33,610 nucleotides of DNA, taken from contig CATZKS010000004.1 in NCBI GenBank assembly GCA_958421035.1, positions 1 to 33,610 on the forward strand, in the 5' to 3' direction. The position numbers were made by a program, and so were the translations under genes. Shown here piece after piece: positions 7,456-14,234 of this stretch (position 1 is the stretch's first letter; the number at the start of each line of letters is the position of its first letter). Source of the DNA: an uncultured Collinsella sp. Its GTDB lineage: Bacteria; Actinomycetota; Coriobacteriia; Coriobacteriales; Coriobacteriaceae. A model generated the notes under the pieces. It was not told where the DNA came from, did no database searches, and worked only from the letters and a program-made list of their open reading frames with translations.

Positions 7456-8928
7456 ATGAAGATCGTAGGCGTTGCCGCCTGTACTGTGGGTATCGCCCAC
7501 ACGTATATGGCCCAGAAGGCGATTCAGGATGAATGCGCCGCCCGTGGCATCGAGTGCAAGGTCGAGGCTCAGGGTGGCCTGGGTATCGAGAATGAGCTCA
7601 CGCAGGAAGACGTGGACTCCGCCGACCTGGTCCTGGAGTCCGTCGACGTGGGTGTCGAGAACGAGGACCGTTTTGAGCAGAAGATGGCCGAGGGCAAGTT
7701 CCTGAAGGTCGGCACCTCTGATGTAATCGCCGATCCGGTAAAGATCATCGACCAGGCCATTGAGATCATCAAGGCGACGGGTGGCGCCGTTGACGCGCCC
7801 AAGGCCGAGGCCAAGGCAGAGAAGAAGGCCGTCTCCGCTGCCCCGCAGGCCCCGACACCGGCGTCCAAGCAGTCTATCTTTGCCGATCCTGGCAAGACGC
7901 TGCTCAATGCATTCAATACCGGCGTTTCCTATTTTATCCCCATCGTCGTTATCGGCGGCGTGTTTCTTGCCTTCTCGCTGGCATCCGGTACCGCCGGCGC
8001 CAACGGCATGGAGGTTACGAACCCGCTGATGGTGAGCCTTAACACCATCGGCATGGCCGGCATCTCCATGATGATCCCGGTGCTTGCGGCATACATCTCC
8101 TACTCGATGGCCGGCAAGCCCGCGCTCGCCCCCGGTTTTGTCCTGGGCTACCTGGTCAATAACGCAGTCGTTACCCCTAACGGCAACAGCGTTTCGACCG
8201 GCTTCTTGGGCGCCATGATCATGGCGGTCATCTGCGGCTACTTTGTCCGCTGGATGAAGACCTGGAAGGTCAACAACACCATCCAGACCATCATGCCCAT
8301 CCTGATCATCCCGATTCTGACCTCGCTTGTCCTGGGCATGGCCTATATCTACATCCTGGCCACGCCGCTTGGCTTTGTGATGGACTGGCTCACCGGCGTG
8401 CTCGGCAGCCTGCAGGGCGGTTCCGCAGTTGTCCTGGGTCTGGTCATTGGCGTTATGACCGCCTTCGATATGGGTGGCCCCATCAACAAGACCGCCTCGA
8501 CCTTCACCATGGCCATCATGGCCTCCGGTATCTACGGTCCTAACGGTATGTTCCGCGTCGCCGTCGCCGTTCCCCCGATCGCCTGTGGCCTCGCTGCGCT
8601 CATCGCCAAGAACAAGTTCGATGACGCTGACCGCCAGATGGGCATCTCCGCGCTGTTCATGGGCTGCATCGGTATTACCGAGGGCGCTATCCCCTTCGCG
8701 GTCAAGGACCTCGGTCACACCCTGCCCGGCATTTGCATCGGCTCTGCCGTGGGTGCGGCACTTGCCGCCTTCCAGGGCATCGACTGCTACGTCCCGCACG
8801 GTGGCTTTATCGTCGCCCTTGCCACCAACAACGTCGTGCTGTTCTGCCTGGACATCGTGATTGGCGCCGTGGTCGCCGCTGCAATCCTGATTGCCATGAA
8901 GCCCACGCTCGATAAGCAGGCCAAGTAA
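7456..8928 (+). CDS. PTS fructose-type transporter, fused IIB-IIC
   Basis: A 490-residue sugar phosphotransferase component that imports and phosphorylates a sugar using phosphate from IIA. IIB occupies about residues 1-100, with phospho-cysteine Cys9 in VAACTVGIAHTYMAQKA. An Ala/Pro/Lys-rich linker spans about 105-145. IIC follows to the C terminus with multiple membrane segments and the FDMGGPINKTA motif. Canonical fructose IIB loops read CPTGIAHT; here CTVGIAHT, so substrate may differ from fructose. No IIA domain is fused; a separate IIA gene lies at the end of the operon. GAGGGA precedes the ATG at 7456; the upstream in-frame start at 7354 lacks a ribosome site. Whether the product is a 1- or 6-phosphate cannot be told. 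Confidence 0.92.
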   Translation: MKIVGVAACTVGIAHTYMAQKAIQDECAARGIECKVEAQGGLGIENELTQEDVDSADLVLESVDVGVENEDRFEQKMAEGKFLKVGTSDVIADPVKIIDQAIEIIKATGGAVDAPKAEAKAEKKAVSAAPQAPTPASKQSIFADPGKTLLNAFNTGVSYFIPIVVIGGVFLAFSLASGTAGANGMEVTNPLMVSLNTIGMAGISMMIPVLAAYISYSMAGKPALAPGFVLGYLVNNAVVTPNGNSVSTGFLGAMIMAVICGYFVRWMKTWKVNNTIQTIMPILIIPILTSLVLGMAYIYILATPLGFVMDWLTGVLGSLQGGSAVVLGLVIGVMTAFDMGGPINKTASTFTMAIMASGIYGPNGMFRVAVAVPPIACGLAALIAKNKFDDADRQMGISALFMGCIGITEGAIPFAVKDLGHTLPGICIGSAVGAALAAFQGIDCYVPHGGFIVALATNNVVLFCLDIVIGAVVAAAILIAMKPTLDKQAK

Positions 8929-8942
8929 ACCTTTAAGGACTC

Positions 8943-9031
8943 CGGTTGTGCGGAGGGATGGATTTGACTCCGCACAACCGCCCCTACACAACAAAATCCA
9001 TCCGTACTGATAGGGCCCACATCTGGGTCCC
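8943..9031 (+). other. Intercistronic hairpins between PTS IIBC and the GatZ-like gene
   Basis: CGGTTGTGCGGA (8943-8954) pairs perfectly with TCCGCACAACCG (8969-8980). It has no T-run, so it is more likely a processing or mRNA-stabilising element than a terminator. A second small hairpin, GGGCCCA with TGGGTCCC, spans 9013-9031. A strong ribosome site (GGAGAAGGAG) follows before the next gene. Confidence 0.6.
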
Positions 9032-9072
9032 AGGGAACTTTTGTCAAAAATCCTCTGGAGAAGGAGAACAAA

Positions 9073-10347
9073 ATGTCCAACCTCACCATCCGTCAGGCCG
9101 TTCAGGGCATGCTCAAGCTGCAGGATAGCGGCGATCACGCAACCATGGTCGGCATTGGCCCCATGAGCCCCAACCTGATTCAGGCCGTGTTCGAGCTTGC
9201 CAAGGACGAGGATTTCCCGCCCATGTTTATCGCCAGCCGCAACCAGGTCGATATGGACGAGATGGGCGCCGGCTACGTCAACGGTTGGGACCAGACGCGC
9301 TTTGCCGCCGACATCAAGAAGGTTGCCGACGAGGTGGGTTACACCGGTCCGTACTACCTGTGCCGCGATCACGGCGGTCCGTGGCAGCGCGACGAGGAGC
9401 GTAACGCCCACCTGCCCGAGGACGAGGCCATGGAGCTCGCCCGCAAGTCCTTCGTCGCCGACATGGAGGCGGGCTTTGACCTGCTGATGGTCGACCCCAC
9501 CAAGGACCCCTATCAGATCGGCAAGGTTATTCCGCTCGACGTGGTGCTTCGCCGCACGATCGATCTTATCGACTACCTTGAGCAGTACCGTCGCGAGCAT
9601 AACCTGCCCGAGGTCGCCTATGAGGTCGGTACCGAGGAGACCAATGGCGGCTTGACCTCTACCGATAAGTACGAGGAGTTCATTTCTCAGCTGCAGCCCG
9701 AGCTCGAGAAGCGCGGCTGCCCCATGCCCACCTTTATCGTCGGCCAGACCGGCACCCTTACCCGCTGGACGGAGCAGGTCGGTCACTACAACTTCAAGAA
9801 CGCCCGCGAGCTTGCCGATATGGCCAAGCGCTATGGCGTGGGCCTGAAGGAGCACAACGCCGACTATCTGGACGACGCGACGCTGCTCGAGCACATCCCG
9901 GCACACGTGACCGCCTCCAACGTCGCTCCGCAGTATGGCACCGAGGAGACCCGCGCCTACCTCAAGCTCTGCGCCACCGAGCAGATCCTGGTCGACAACG
10001 GTCTGTGCGATGACCCCTCCGACCTGTATCACACGCTGCTGGTCAAGGCTATCAAGACCGAGCGCTGGCGCAAGTGGATGACTGGCGACGACGTCAACCT
10101 GCAGGTCGATGACATCCTTGCCGACGATGAGCTCAGCCTGAAGATCCTGGATGTCTCCGGCCACTATGCGTTCAACGATCCCGAGGTCAAGGAGCAGGTC
10201 GAGAAGCTCTATCGCAACCTCGCTGCCCAGGACATCGACGGCAAGCGCTTTGTGATCGAGCACATCAAGCGCCCGATCAAGCAGTACGTCGTCGGTCTTA
10301 ACCTCAAGGGCGTCACGAGCCGCATCGAGAAGGCTCTCGAGGACTAA
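9073..10347 (+). CDS. GatZ/KbaZ-like protein (class II tagatose-bisphosphate aldolase non-catalytic subunit family)
   Basis: A 424-residue protein covering the full length of the GatZ/KbaZ (AgaZ) family, with hallmark segments such as FIASRNQVDMDEMGAGYV, CRDHGGPWQRDE, EVGTEETNGG and KEHNADYL. Classical members stabilise the GatY/KbaY aldolase, but no GatY/KbaY homologue is present in this window. As I recall, some family members catalyse C4 epimerisation of ketose phosphates (tagatose 6-phosphate to fructose 6-phosphate); that is a plausible activity here, not shown. It lies between PTS IIBC and transaldolase in a sugar operon, so it most likely acts on the phosphorylated sugar. GGAGAAGGAG ahead of the ATG fixes the start. 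It is followed by a terminator-like hairpin. Confidence 0.85.
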   Translation: MSNLTIRQAVQGMLKLQDSGDHATMVGIGPMSPNLIQAVFELAKDEDFPPMFIASRNQVDMDEMGAGYVNGWDQTRFAADIKKVADEVGYTGPYYLCRDHGGPWQRDEERNAHLPEDEAMELARKSFVADMEAGFDLLMVDPTKDPYQIGKVIPLDVVLRRTIDLIDYLEQYRREHNLPEVAYEVGTEETNGGLTSTDKYEEFISQLQPELEKRGCPMPTFIVGQTGTLTRWTEQVGHYNFKNARELADMAKRYGVGLKEHNADYLDDATLLEHIPAHVTASNVAPQYGTEETRAYLKLCATEQILVDNGLCDDPSDLYHTLLVKAIKTERWRKWMTGDDVNLQVDDILADDELSLKILDVSGHYAFNDPEVKEQVEKLYRNLAAQDIDGKRFVIEHIKRPIKQYVVGLNLKGVTSRIEKALED

Positions 10348-10404
10348 GTAGCTTTTCCTACACGACGCCGGGTCTGGGGCATGTCCCAGCCGCAGGCCCG
10401 GCAC

Positions 10405-10440
10405 ATAGGACAAAGGGACATCCCCTTTGTCCTATTTTTT
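10405..10440 (+). terminator. Terminator-like hairpin inside the sugar operon (GGGACA-core family)
   Basis: ATAGGACAAAGGG (10405-10417) pairs perfectly with CCCTTTGTCCTAT (10423-10435), 5-nt loop, and runs straight into TTTTTT. It has the form of an intrinsic terminator, yet it lies between two genes of one apparent operon. Its core AAAGGGACA is shared with the hairpin repeats at 13548, 14023, 18784, 18849, 20975 and 30686. Confidence 0.8.
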
Positions 10441-10472
10441 GAGTTTTGGATTCCTTCGAAGGAGTTTGCACC

Positions 10473-11156
10473 ATGAAGTTCTTTATCGATACTGCCAATC
10501 TGGACGAGATCGCCGAGGCCAAGAGCTGGGGCTGCCTGGCCGGTGTTACCACCAACCCGTCCCTGTACGCCAAGACCGGCGGCAAGCTTGCCGACTTTGA
10601 GCCGCATATGCTCAAGATTGCCGAGCTCTGCGAGGGCCTGCCCGTTTCCGCCGAGTCTACCGCTACCACTGCCGAGGGTATGATCGAGGAGGGCAAGCGC
10701 CTTGCCGCCCTCGCCCCCAACATCGTGGTCAAGCTTCCCGTGTGCGAGGCCGGCCTTGCCGCCTGCCGTGCACTGGCCGATGCTGGCGTGCGCGTCAACA
10801 TGACGCTCGTCTTCTCGCCGACGCAGGCCCTTATGGCCGCCAATGCCGGTGCTCGCTACATCAGCCCGTTTGTCGGTCGTTTCGATGACATCGCCGAGGA
10901 CGGTATCTCGCAGCTCGACAACGTCGTGACCTGCATTAAGAACTACGACTGGACGGGCAAGAACGTCGACGACACCGTCGAGATCATCACCGCCTCGGTT
11001 CGTACGCCCAACCACGTGACCCAGGCCGCGCTACTCGGTGCCGATATTGCGACCGTGCCCATGGCCGCTCTCAAGAAGTGCCTGCATCATCCGCTGACCG
11101 ACCAGGGCCTCGCCTCTTTTGAGGCTGACTGGCAGAAGGTCGTCGCTCAGGCTTAA
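10473..11156 (+). CDS. TalC/FSA-type transaldolase
   Basis: A 227-residue single-domain class I aldolase of the small transaldolase / fructose-6-phosphate aldolase family. MKFFIDTANLDEI and LAGVTTNPSL mark the N terminus; Lys87 in NIVVKLPV is the Schiff-base lysine. Glu61 (VSAESTATTAEGM) is at the position where true transaldolases have Glu and E. coli fructose-6-phosphate aldolase has Gln59, so transaldolase (dihydroxyacetone transfer from sedoheptulose 7-phosphate or fructose 6-phosphate) is favoured over free-dihydroxyacetone aldolase. It precedes split transketolase genes, which supports a role in the non-oxidative pentose phosphate pathway. GAAGGAG (10458-10464) fixes the ATG at 10473; the in-frame ATG at 10446 has no ribosome site. 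Confidence 0.92.
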   Translation: MKFFIDTANLDEIAEAKSWGCLAGVTTNPSLYAKTGGKLADFEPHMLKIAELCEGLPVSAESTATTAEGMIEEGKRLAALAPNIVVKLPVCEAGLAACRALADAGVRVNMTLVFSPTQALMAANAGARYISPFVGRFDDIAEDGISQLDNVVTCIKNYDWTGKNVDDTVEIITASVRTPNHVTQAALLGADIATVPMAALKKCLHHPLTDQGLASFEADWQKVVAQA

Positions 11157-11167
11157 CGAGTGGATTG

Positions 11168-11200
11168 CCCCGGCATCGCGTCATCCGGTGCCGGGGTTGT
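11168..11200 (+). other. Intercistronic hairpin between transaldolase and transketolase genes
   Basis: CCCCGGCA (11168-11175) pairs with TGCCGGGG (11189-11196), followed by TTGTT. The short T stretch makes it at best a weak terminator; it could tune downstream expression or protect an mRNA end. Confidence 0.5.
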
Positions 11201-11219
11201 TCTCAAGAGAGGAATTCGT

Positions 11220-12050
11220 ATGACCAACCAGGAGCTGGCGAAGGTCGCCAATGAGGTCAGGAAGGGTGTCGTGACTGCGGTTCACGCGGCCAAGTCGGGA
11301 CACCCGGGTGGATCGCTCGGTGCTGCCGACATCATGACGTATCTGTACTTTGAGGAAATGAATATCGATCCTGCCGACCCTCACAAGGCCGATCGCGATC
11401 GCTTTGTGCTCTCCAAGGGTCACGCGGCGCCGGGCCTGTATTCGGTGTTGGCAAATCGCGGCTATTTTCCCGTCGAAGAGCTCGAGACGCTCCGTCATAT
11501 TGGCAGCCGACTGCAGGGCCATCCCAACATGAACGACGCCCCTGGCATCGATATGTCCACCGGATCGCTCGGTCAGGGCATCTCTGCTGCAGTTGGAATG
11601 GCGCTTGCCGCTAAGCACTGGGGCGACGGCTACCGTGTCTACACGTTGCTGGGCGACGGTGAGTGCGAGGAAGGCCAGGTGTGGGAGGCGGCCATGTTCG
11701 CCGGCAACCATGCGCTCGACAATCTTGTTGCCGTTGTCGACCACAACGGCTTGCAGATTGACGGCACGATCGATGAAGTCAACTCGGCCATGCCGCTCGC
11801 TGACAAGTTCCGCGCCTTTAAGTGGCATGTGATCGAGCTCGCCGACGGTAACGACATGGCGCAGATTGCCGCCGCCTTTGCCGAGGCCCGCAAAGTGAGC
11901 GACTCGCCCGTGGCCATTATCGCCGAGACGGTGAAGGGCAAGGGCGTCTCCTTTATGGAAAACCAGGTGGGCTGGCACGGCAAGGCACCCAACGATGAAC
12001 AGTTTGAGCAGGCCATGGCCGAGCTCGCAGCAGCAGGGGAGGAGCTCTAA
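11220..12050 (+). CDS. Transketolase, N-terminal (pyrophosphate-binding) subunit
   Basis: A 276-residue N-terminal half of a split transketolase. It carries the thiamine pyrophosphate motif GDGECEEGQVWEAA (145 onward, ending near VDHNGLQIDG) and the substrate and cofactor histidines in AAKSGHPGGSLGAAD and LSKGHAAPGLY. It works as a heterotetramer with the C-terminal subunit encoded next, transferring two-carbon ketol units between sugar phosphates. AGAGGAA precedes the ATG at 11220; the earlier in-frame ATG at 11160 has no ribosome site and overlaps the hairpin. The stop overlaps the next start (TAATG). Whether this pair is the housekeeping transketolase or dedicated to the sugar pathway cannot be told from this window. 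Confidence 0.95.
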   Translation: MTNQELAKVANEVRKGVVTAVHAAKSGHPGGSLGAADIMTYLYFEEMNIDPADPHKADRDRFVLSKGHAAPGLYSVLANRGYFPVEELETLRHIGSRLQGHPNMNDAPGIDMSTGSLGQGISAAVGMALAAKHWGDGYRVYTLLGDGECEEGQVWEAAMFAGNHALDNLVAVVDHNGLQIDGTIDEVNSAMPLADKFRAFKWHVIELADGNDMAQIAAAFAEARKVSDSPVAIIAETVKGKGVSFMENQVGWHGKAPNDEQFEQAMAELAAAGEEL

Positions 12051-12988
12051 TGGCAGACGTCAAGAAAGTCGCCACGCGCGTTAGCTATGGCGAGGCACTT
12101 GTCGAGCTGGGCAATGAGCGCGATGACTTTGTGGTTCTCGATGCCGACCTGGCCGCCGCCACGCAGACCGGTAAGTTTAAGGCTGCGCACCCTGAGCGCT
12201 TCTACGACGCCGGCATTGCCGAGAGCAACCTGATGGGTCTTGCCGCCGGCATCGCGACCACGGGCCGCGTTGCTTTTGCGAGCACCTTTGCGATGTTTGC
12301 CGCCGGTCGCGCCTACGAGCAGGTCCGCAATTCCATCGGCTACCCGCACCTCAACGTCAAGATTGGCGCTACTCATGCCGGCATTTCGGTGGGCGAGGAC
12401 GGCGCCACGCACCAGTGCTGCGAGGATATCGCACTCATGCGCACGATTCCGGGTATGACGGTGGTCGTTCCCGCCGACGACGTCGAGGCTCGTGCCTGTG
12501 TGCGCGCCGCCTATGAGTTTGAGGGCCCGGTTTACATGCGCTTCGGCCGCCTGGCAACACCGGTCATCAACGACTGCGAGGACTATGAGTTCAAGATTGG
12601 TCGCGGCGTGGTCGTGCGCGAGGGGTCCGATGTGACCATCATCGCTTGTGGCCTTATGGTCGCCGAGGCGCTTGAGGCTGCCGAGGCGCTCGCTGCCGAT
12701 GGCATCGATGCCGAGGTCATCAACATGCATACGATCAAGCCGCTCGACGAACGCCTGGTTGTAGCCAGCGCCAAGAAGACCGGTCGCGTGGTCACTGCCG
12801 AGGAGCATTCGATTATCGGCGGTCTTGGCGAGGCCGTTGCCTCGGTGCTAGCGGAGCAGTATCCGGTGCCGATGCGTCGCGTCGGCGTGCGCGATGTGTA
12901 TGGCGAGTCCGGCCCTGCGGTCGATTTGCTGCACAAGTACGGTTTGGACGCCGACGGCATCGAAGCTGCGGTCAGGTCTGTGTTGTAA
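12050..12988 (+). CDS. Transketolase, C-terminal (pyrimidine-binding and C) subunit
   Basis: A 312-residue second half of the split transketolase, with the pyrimidine-binding domain first (AGIAESNLMGLAAGIA, with Glu58 the cofactor-activating residue; GEDGATHQ segment) and the transketolase C-terminal domain after about residue 185. The ATG shares a base with the preceding stop, so the subunits are probably made in equal amounts by coupled translation. GGGGAGGAG is upstream. The downstream gene, PTS IIA, starts after 11 bp, so they are surely co-transcribed, which ties this transketolase to sugar uptake. Confidence 0.95.
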   Translation: MADVKKVATRVSYGEALVELGNERDDFVVLDADLAAATQTGKFKAAHPERFYDAGIAESNLMGLAAGIATTGRVAFASTFAMFAAGRAYEQVRNSIGYPHLNVKIGATHAGISVGEDGATHQCCEDIALMRTIPGMTVVVPADDVEARACVRAAYEFEGPVYMRFGRLATPVINDCEDYEFKIGRGVVVREGSDVTIIACGLMVAEALEAAEALAADGIDAEVINMHTIKPLDERLVVASAKKTGRVVTAEEHSIIGGLGEAVASVLAEQYPVPMRRVGVRDVYGESGPAVDLLHKYGLDADGIEAAVRSVL

Positions 12989-12999
12989 GGAAGGTTTCC

Positions 13000-13452
13000 A
13001 TGGGATTTGTATCTGCCAACCAAGTGACGATAGGGTATACCGCCGCCTCGCGCGAGGATGCCCTGCATTATTTGTCCGATCAGGCCGTCGAGCTCGGCTT
13101 TGCTGACGACGCATCTGCCGTAGAGACTGCCTTCATGGCTCGCGAGAACGAGGCCGAGACTGGCCTTGTCGCCGGTTTTGCCGTTCCACATGCCAAAAGC
13201 GATGCTATCCACACGCCGGGCGTTGCCGTGCTTAAGCTGGTCGAGCCCGTTGAATGGCCGAGCTTCGATGGTGTGCCCGTCGATGTTGCGCTCGCGCTGT
13301 ACGTGCCTGCCGGCGAGGCAGGAACCACGCACCTGCGCTTGCTCTCCAAGGCTGCCGTGATGCTGATGGACGCCGGCTTCCGTGACAAGGTGCGCGCGAG
13401 CACCGATCCCGTTGAGATTGCGGAGCTCATCAATAGCGGACTCGAAGACTAG
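13000..13452 (+). CDS. PTS fructose-type IIA component
   Basis: A 150-residue EIIA of the fructose/mannitol family that passes phosphate from HPr to the IIB domain encoded at the operon start. The phospho-histidine is His64 in GFAVPHAKSDAIHTPG. It is a standalone domain with no HPr or regulatory fusion. AAGGAAGG precedes the ATG. Being the last gene, separated from IIBC by four enzyme genes, it shows that the metabolic genes and the transporter form one unit. A terminator follows at once. Confidence 0.92.
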   Translation: MGFVSANQVTIGYTAASREDALHYLSDQAVELGFADDASAVETAFMARENEAETGLVAGFAVPHAKSDAIHTPGVAVLKLVEPVEWPSFDGVPVDVALALYVPAGEAGTTHLRLLSKAAVMLMDAGFRDKVRASTDPVEIAELINSGLED

Positions 13453-13495
13453 AACGGTCATCCCGTTCAATCAATTGATCCTTCTCCAAGGAAAA

Positions 13496-13531
13496 GGGCC
13501 GCGACGCCGTATGGGTGTCACGGCCCTATTT
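13496..13531 (+). terminator. Terminator of the sugar operon
   Basis: GGGCCGCGAC (13496-13505) pairs with GTCACGGCCC (13517-13526) with one mismatch, followed by TATTT. Confidence 0.75.
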
Positions 13532-13536
13532 GCGTT

Positions 13537-13585
13537 TCCCCAGATAAAACCTGCCAAAATAAACCTGTCCCTTTTTGGCAGGTTA
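13537..13585 (+). repeat. Dispersed hairpin repeat, AACCTGCC subtype, copy 1
   Basis: The unit starts with CCCCAGATAAAACC. Its arms AACCTGCCAAAA (13548-13559) and TTTTGGCAGGTT (13573-13584) are perfectly complementary and enclose AAACCTGTCCCT; on the other strand the loop reads AGGGACAGGTTT. Near-identical copies lie at 14013, 18784 (reverse) and 20965. Confidence 0.9.
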
Positions 13586-13655
13586 ATCGGGGACTATTTC
13601 ACCGCAACTTAGGGCACGGTTAGGAAGTGTGCACCTTAAAGAGTGGAGCCCATGA

Positions 13656-13826
13656 TTAGAGAGGTCGCGCTCATCTCGCTAAATGTCTCTCTAAAGAGAA
13701 GGTTGGTTAGAGAGATGGCATTAGGCAATCTAGCAGCGAATTCGATACATCTCTCTTAATGTCTCTCTAAAACAAGGCGCTCATCTCTCTAAAGTTAGAG
13801 AGATGAGCGCCTTGTTTTAGAGAGAC
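13656..13826. repeat. TTAGAGAGA/TCTCTCTAA array ending in a 32-bp-arm palindrome
   Basis: Nine copies of a 9-bp motif, some with one change, start near 13656, 13674, 13686, 13707, 13750, 13762, 13784, 13795 and 13817, in both orientations. Successive spacings (12, 21, 43, 12, 22, 11, 22) are close to multiples of one helical turn. The last four form a perfect palindrome: arm 13761-13792, 2-bp centre, arm 13795-13826. The segment GCGCTCATCTC(G/T)CTAAA appears twice directly and once inverted. Layout suggests a multi-site operator or a mobile palindrome; neither is proven. Confidence 0.85.
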
Positions 13827-13938
13827 GGAATGCCAAAATTCGTCCGTCAGCTACCATCTGCCAAAAATGACGGATAAAGGGCTCATCGAAGTAATGGGTT
13901 CATCGACGAGCCGCAACCGCCGCTATCGGAAGAAGTAG
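13827..13938 (+). pseudogene. Possible remnant of a winged-helix C-terminus
   Basis: An open frame on the plus strand (back to a TGA at 13804) ends at TAG 13936-13938. It reads SYHLPKMTDKGLIEVMGSS and then a basic tail rich in Arg and Lys. This resembles the last helix and wing of the small DNA-binding domain that ends many AlbA_2/Fic-type bacterial proteins (pattern: L..L...GLIE..GS....RRY). No upstream part of such a gene remains, so it would be a decayed 3' end. An ATG at 13867 is in frame but has no ribosome site. Recognition is by eye and weak. Confidence 0.3.
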
Positions 13939-14012
13939 ATGCAGCCGAATTGCCCCTCTATCGTCTCTCGAAGTTTGATGGGTGCTAGGGGAGCGACTGC
14001 CTCGCGATATTT

Positions 14013-14059
14013 CCCCAGATAAAACCTGCCAAAATAAACCTGTTCCTTTTTGGCAGGTC
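14013..14059 (+). repeat. Dispersed hairpin repeat, AACCTGCC subtype, copy 2
   Basis: Same unit as copy 1 with one loop substitution (CCTGTTCC in place of CCTGTCCC). Arms at 14023-14034 and 14047-14058. Confidence 0.88.
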
Positions 14060-14207
14060 AGTTAACGCAGTGCAGGTTGAGCATATGCGAGCGAGCGGGC
14101 TCCGGGTGCGGTAAGGTGACGTGAAACAAGCGGGCGCTGACCTTTTGGTCGCGCCCGTGAAGTTGAGCGTCAGATTGCCGTGCCCGGGGCCTGCGCAGCG
14201 CCGAGCG

Positions 14208-14234
14208 GTTACGCCGTTTGTAAAACGGCGTAAC
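14208..14234 (-). repeat. 3'-end hairpin of larE (GTTxCGCCGTT family)
   Basis: GTTACGCCGTTT (14208-14219) and AAACGGCGTAAC (14223-14234) form a perfect 12-bp stem with a 3-nt loop directly after the larE stop codon. No T-run follows on the minus strand. The sequence is related to the hairpin at 25127-25153 and to 20900-20913. Confidence 0.8.

Larger units (their letters stand above)
13586..14234. other. Gene-free stretch with repeats and a probable gene remnant
   Basis: About 650 bp with no intact gene. It holds the TTAGAGAGA array (13656-13826), a possible winged-helix coding remnant (13827-13938), repeat copy 2 (14013-14059) and the larE 3' hairpin (14208-14234). A plus-strand open frame at 14121-14636 runs into the larE gene from the opposite strand and is a shadow. 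No RNA gene is recognised. Confidence 0.6.

Noticed and set aside
7279..10413. 1044-codon open frame on the minus strand opposite PTS IIBC and GatZ
   Set aside because: Antisense of two clear genes; repetitive Gly/Asp/His-rich translation is typical of a shadow frame.
13761..13826. CRISPR or insertion-sequence interpretation of the TTAGAGAGA region
   Set aside because: No regular repeat-spacer units, no transposase, and no direct target duplication next to the palindrome.
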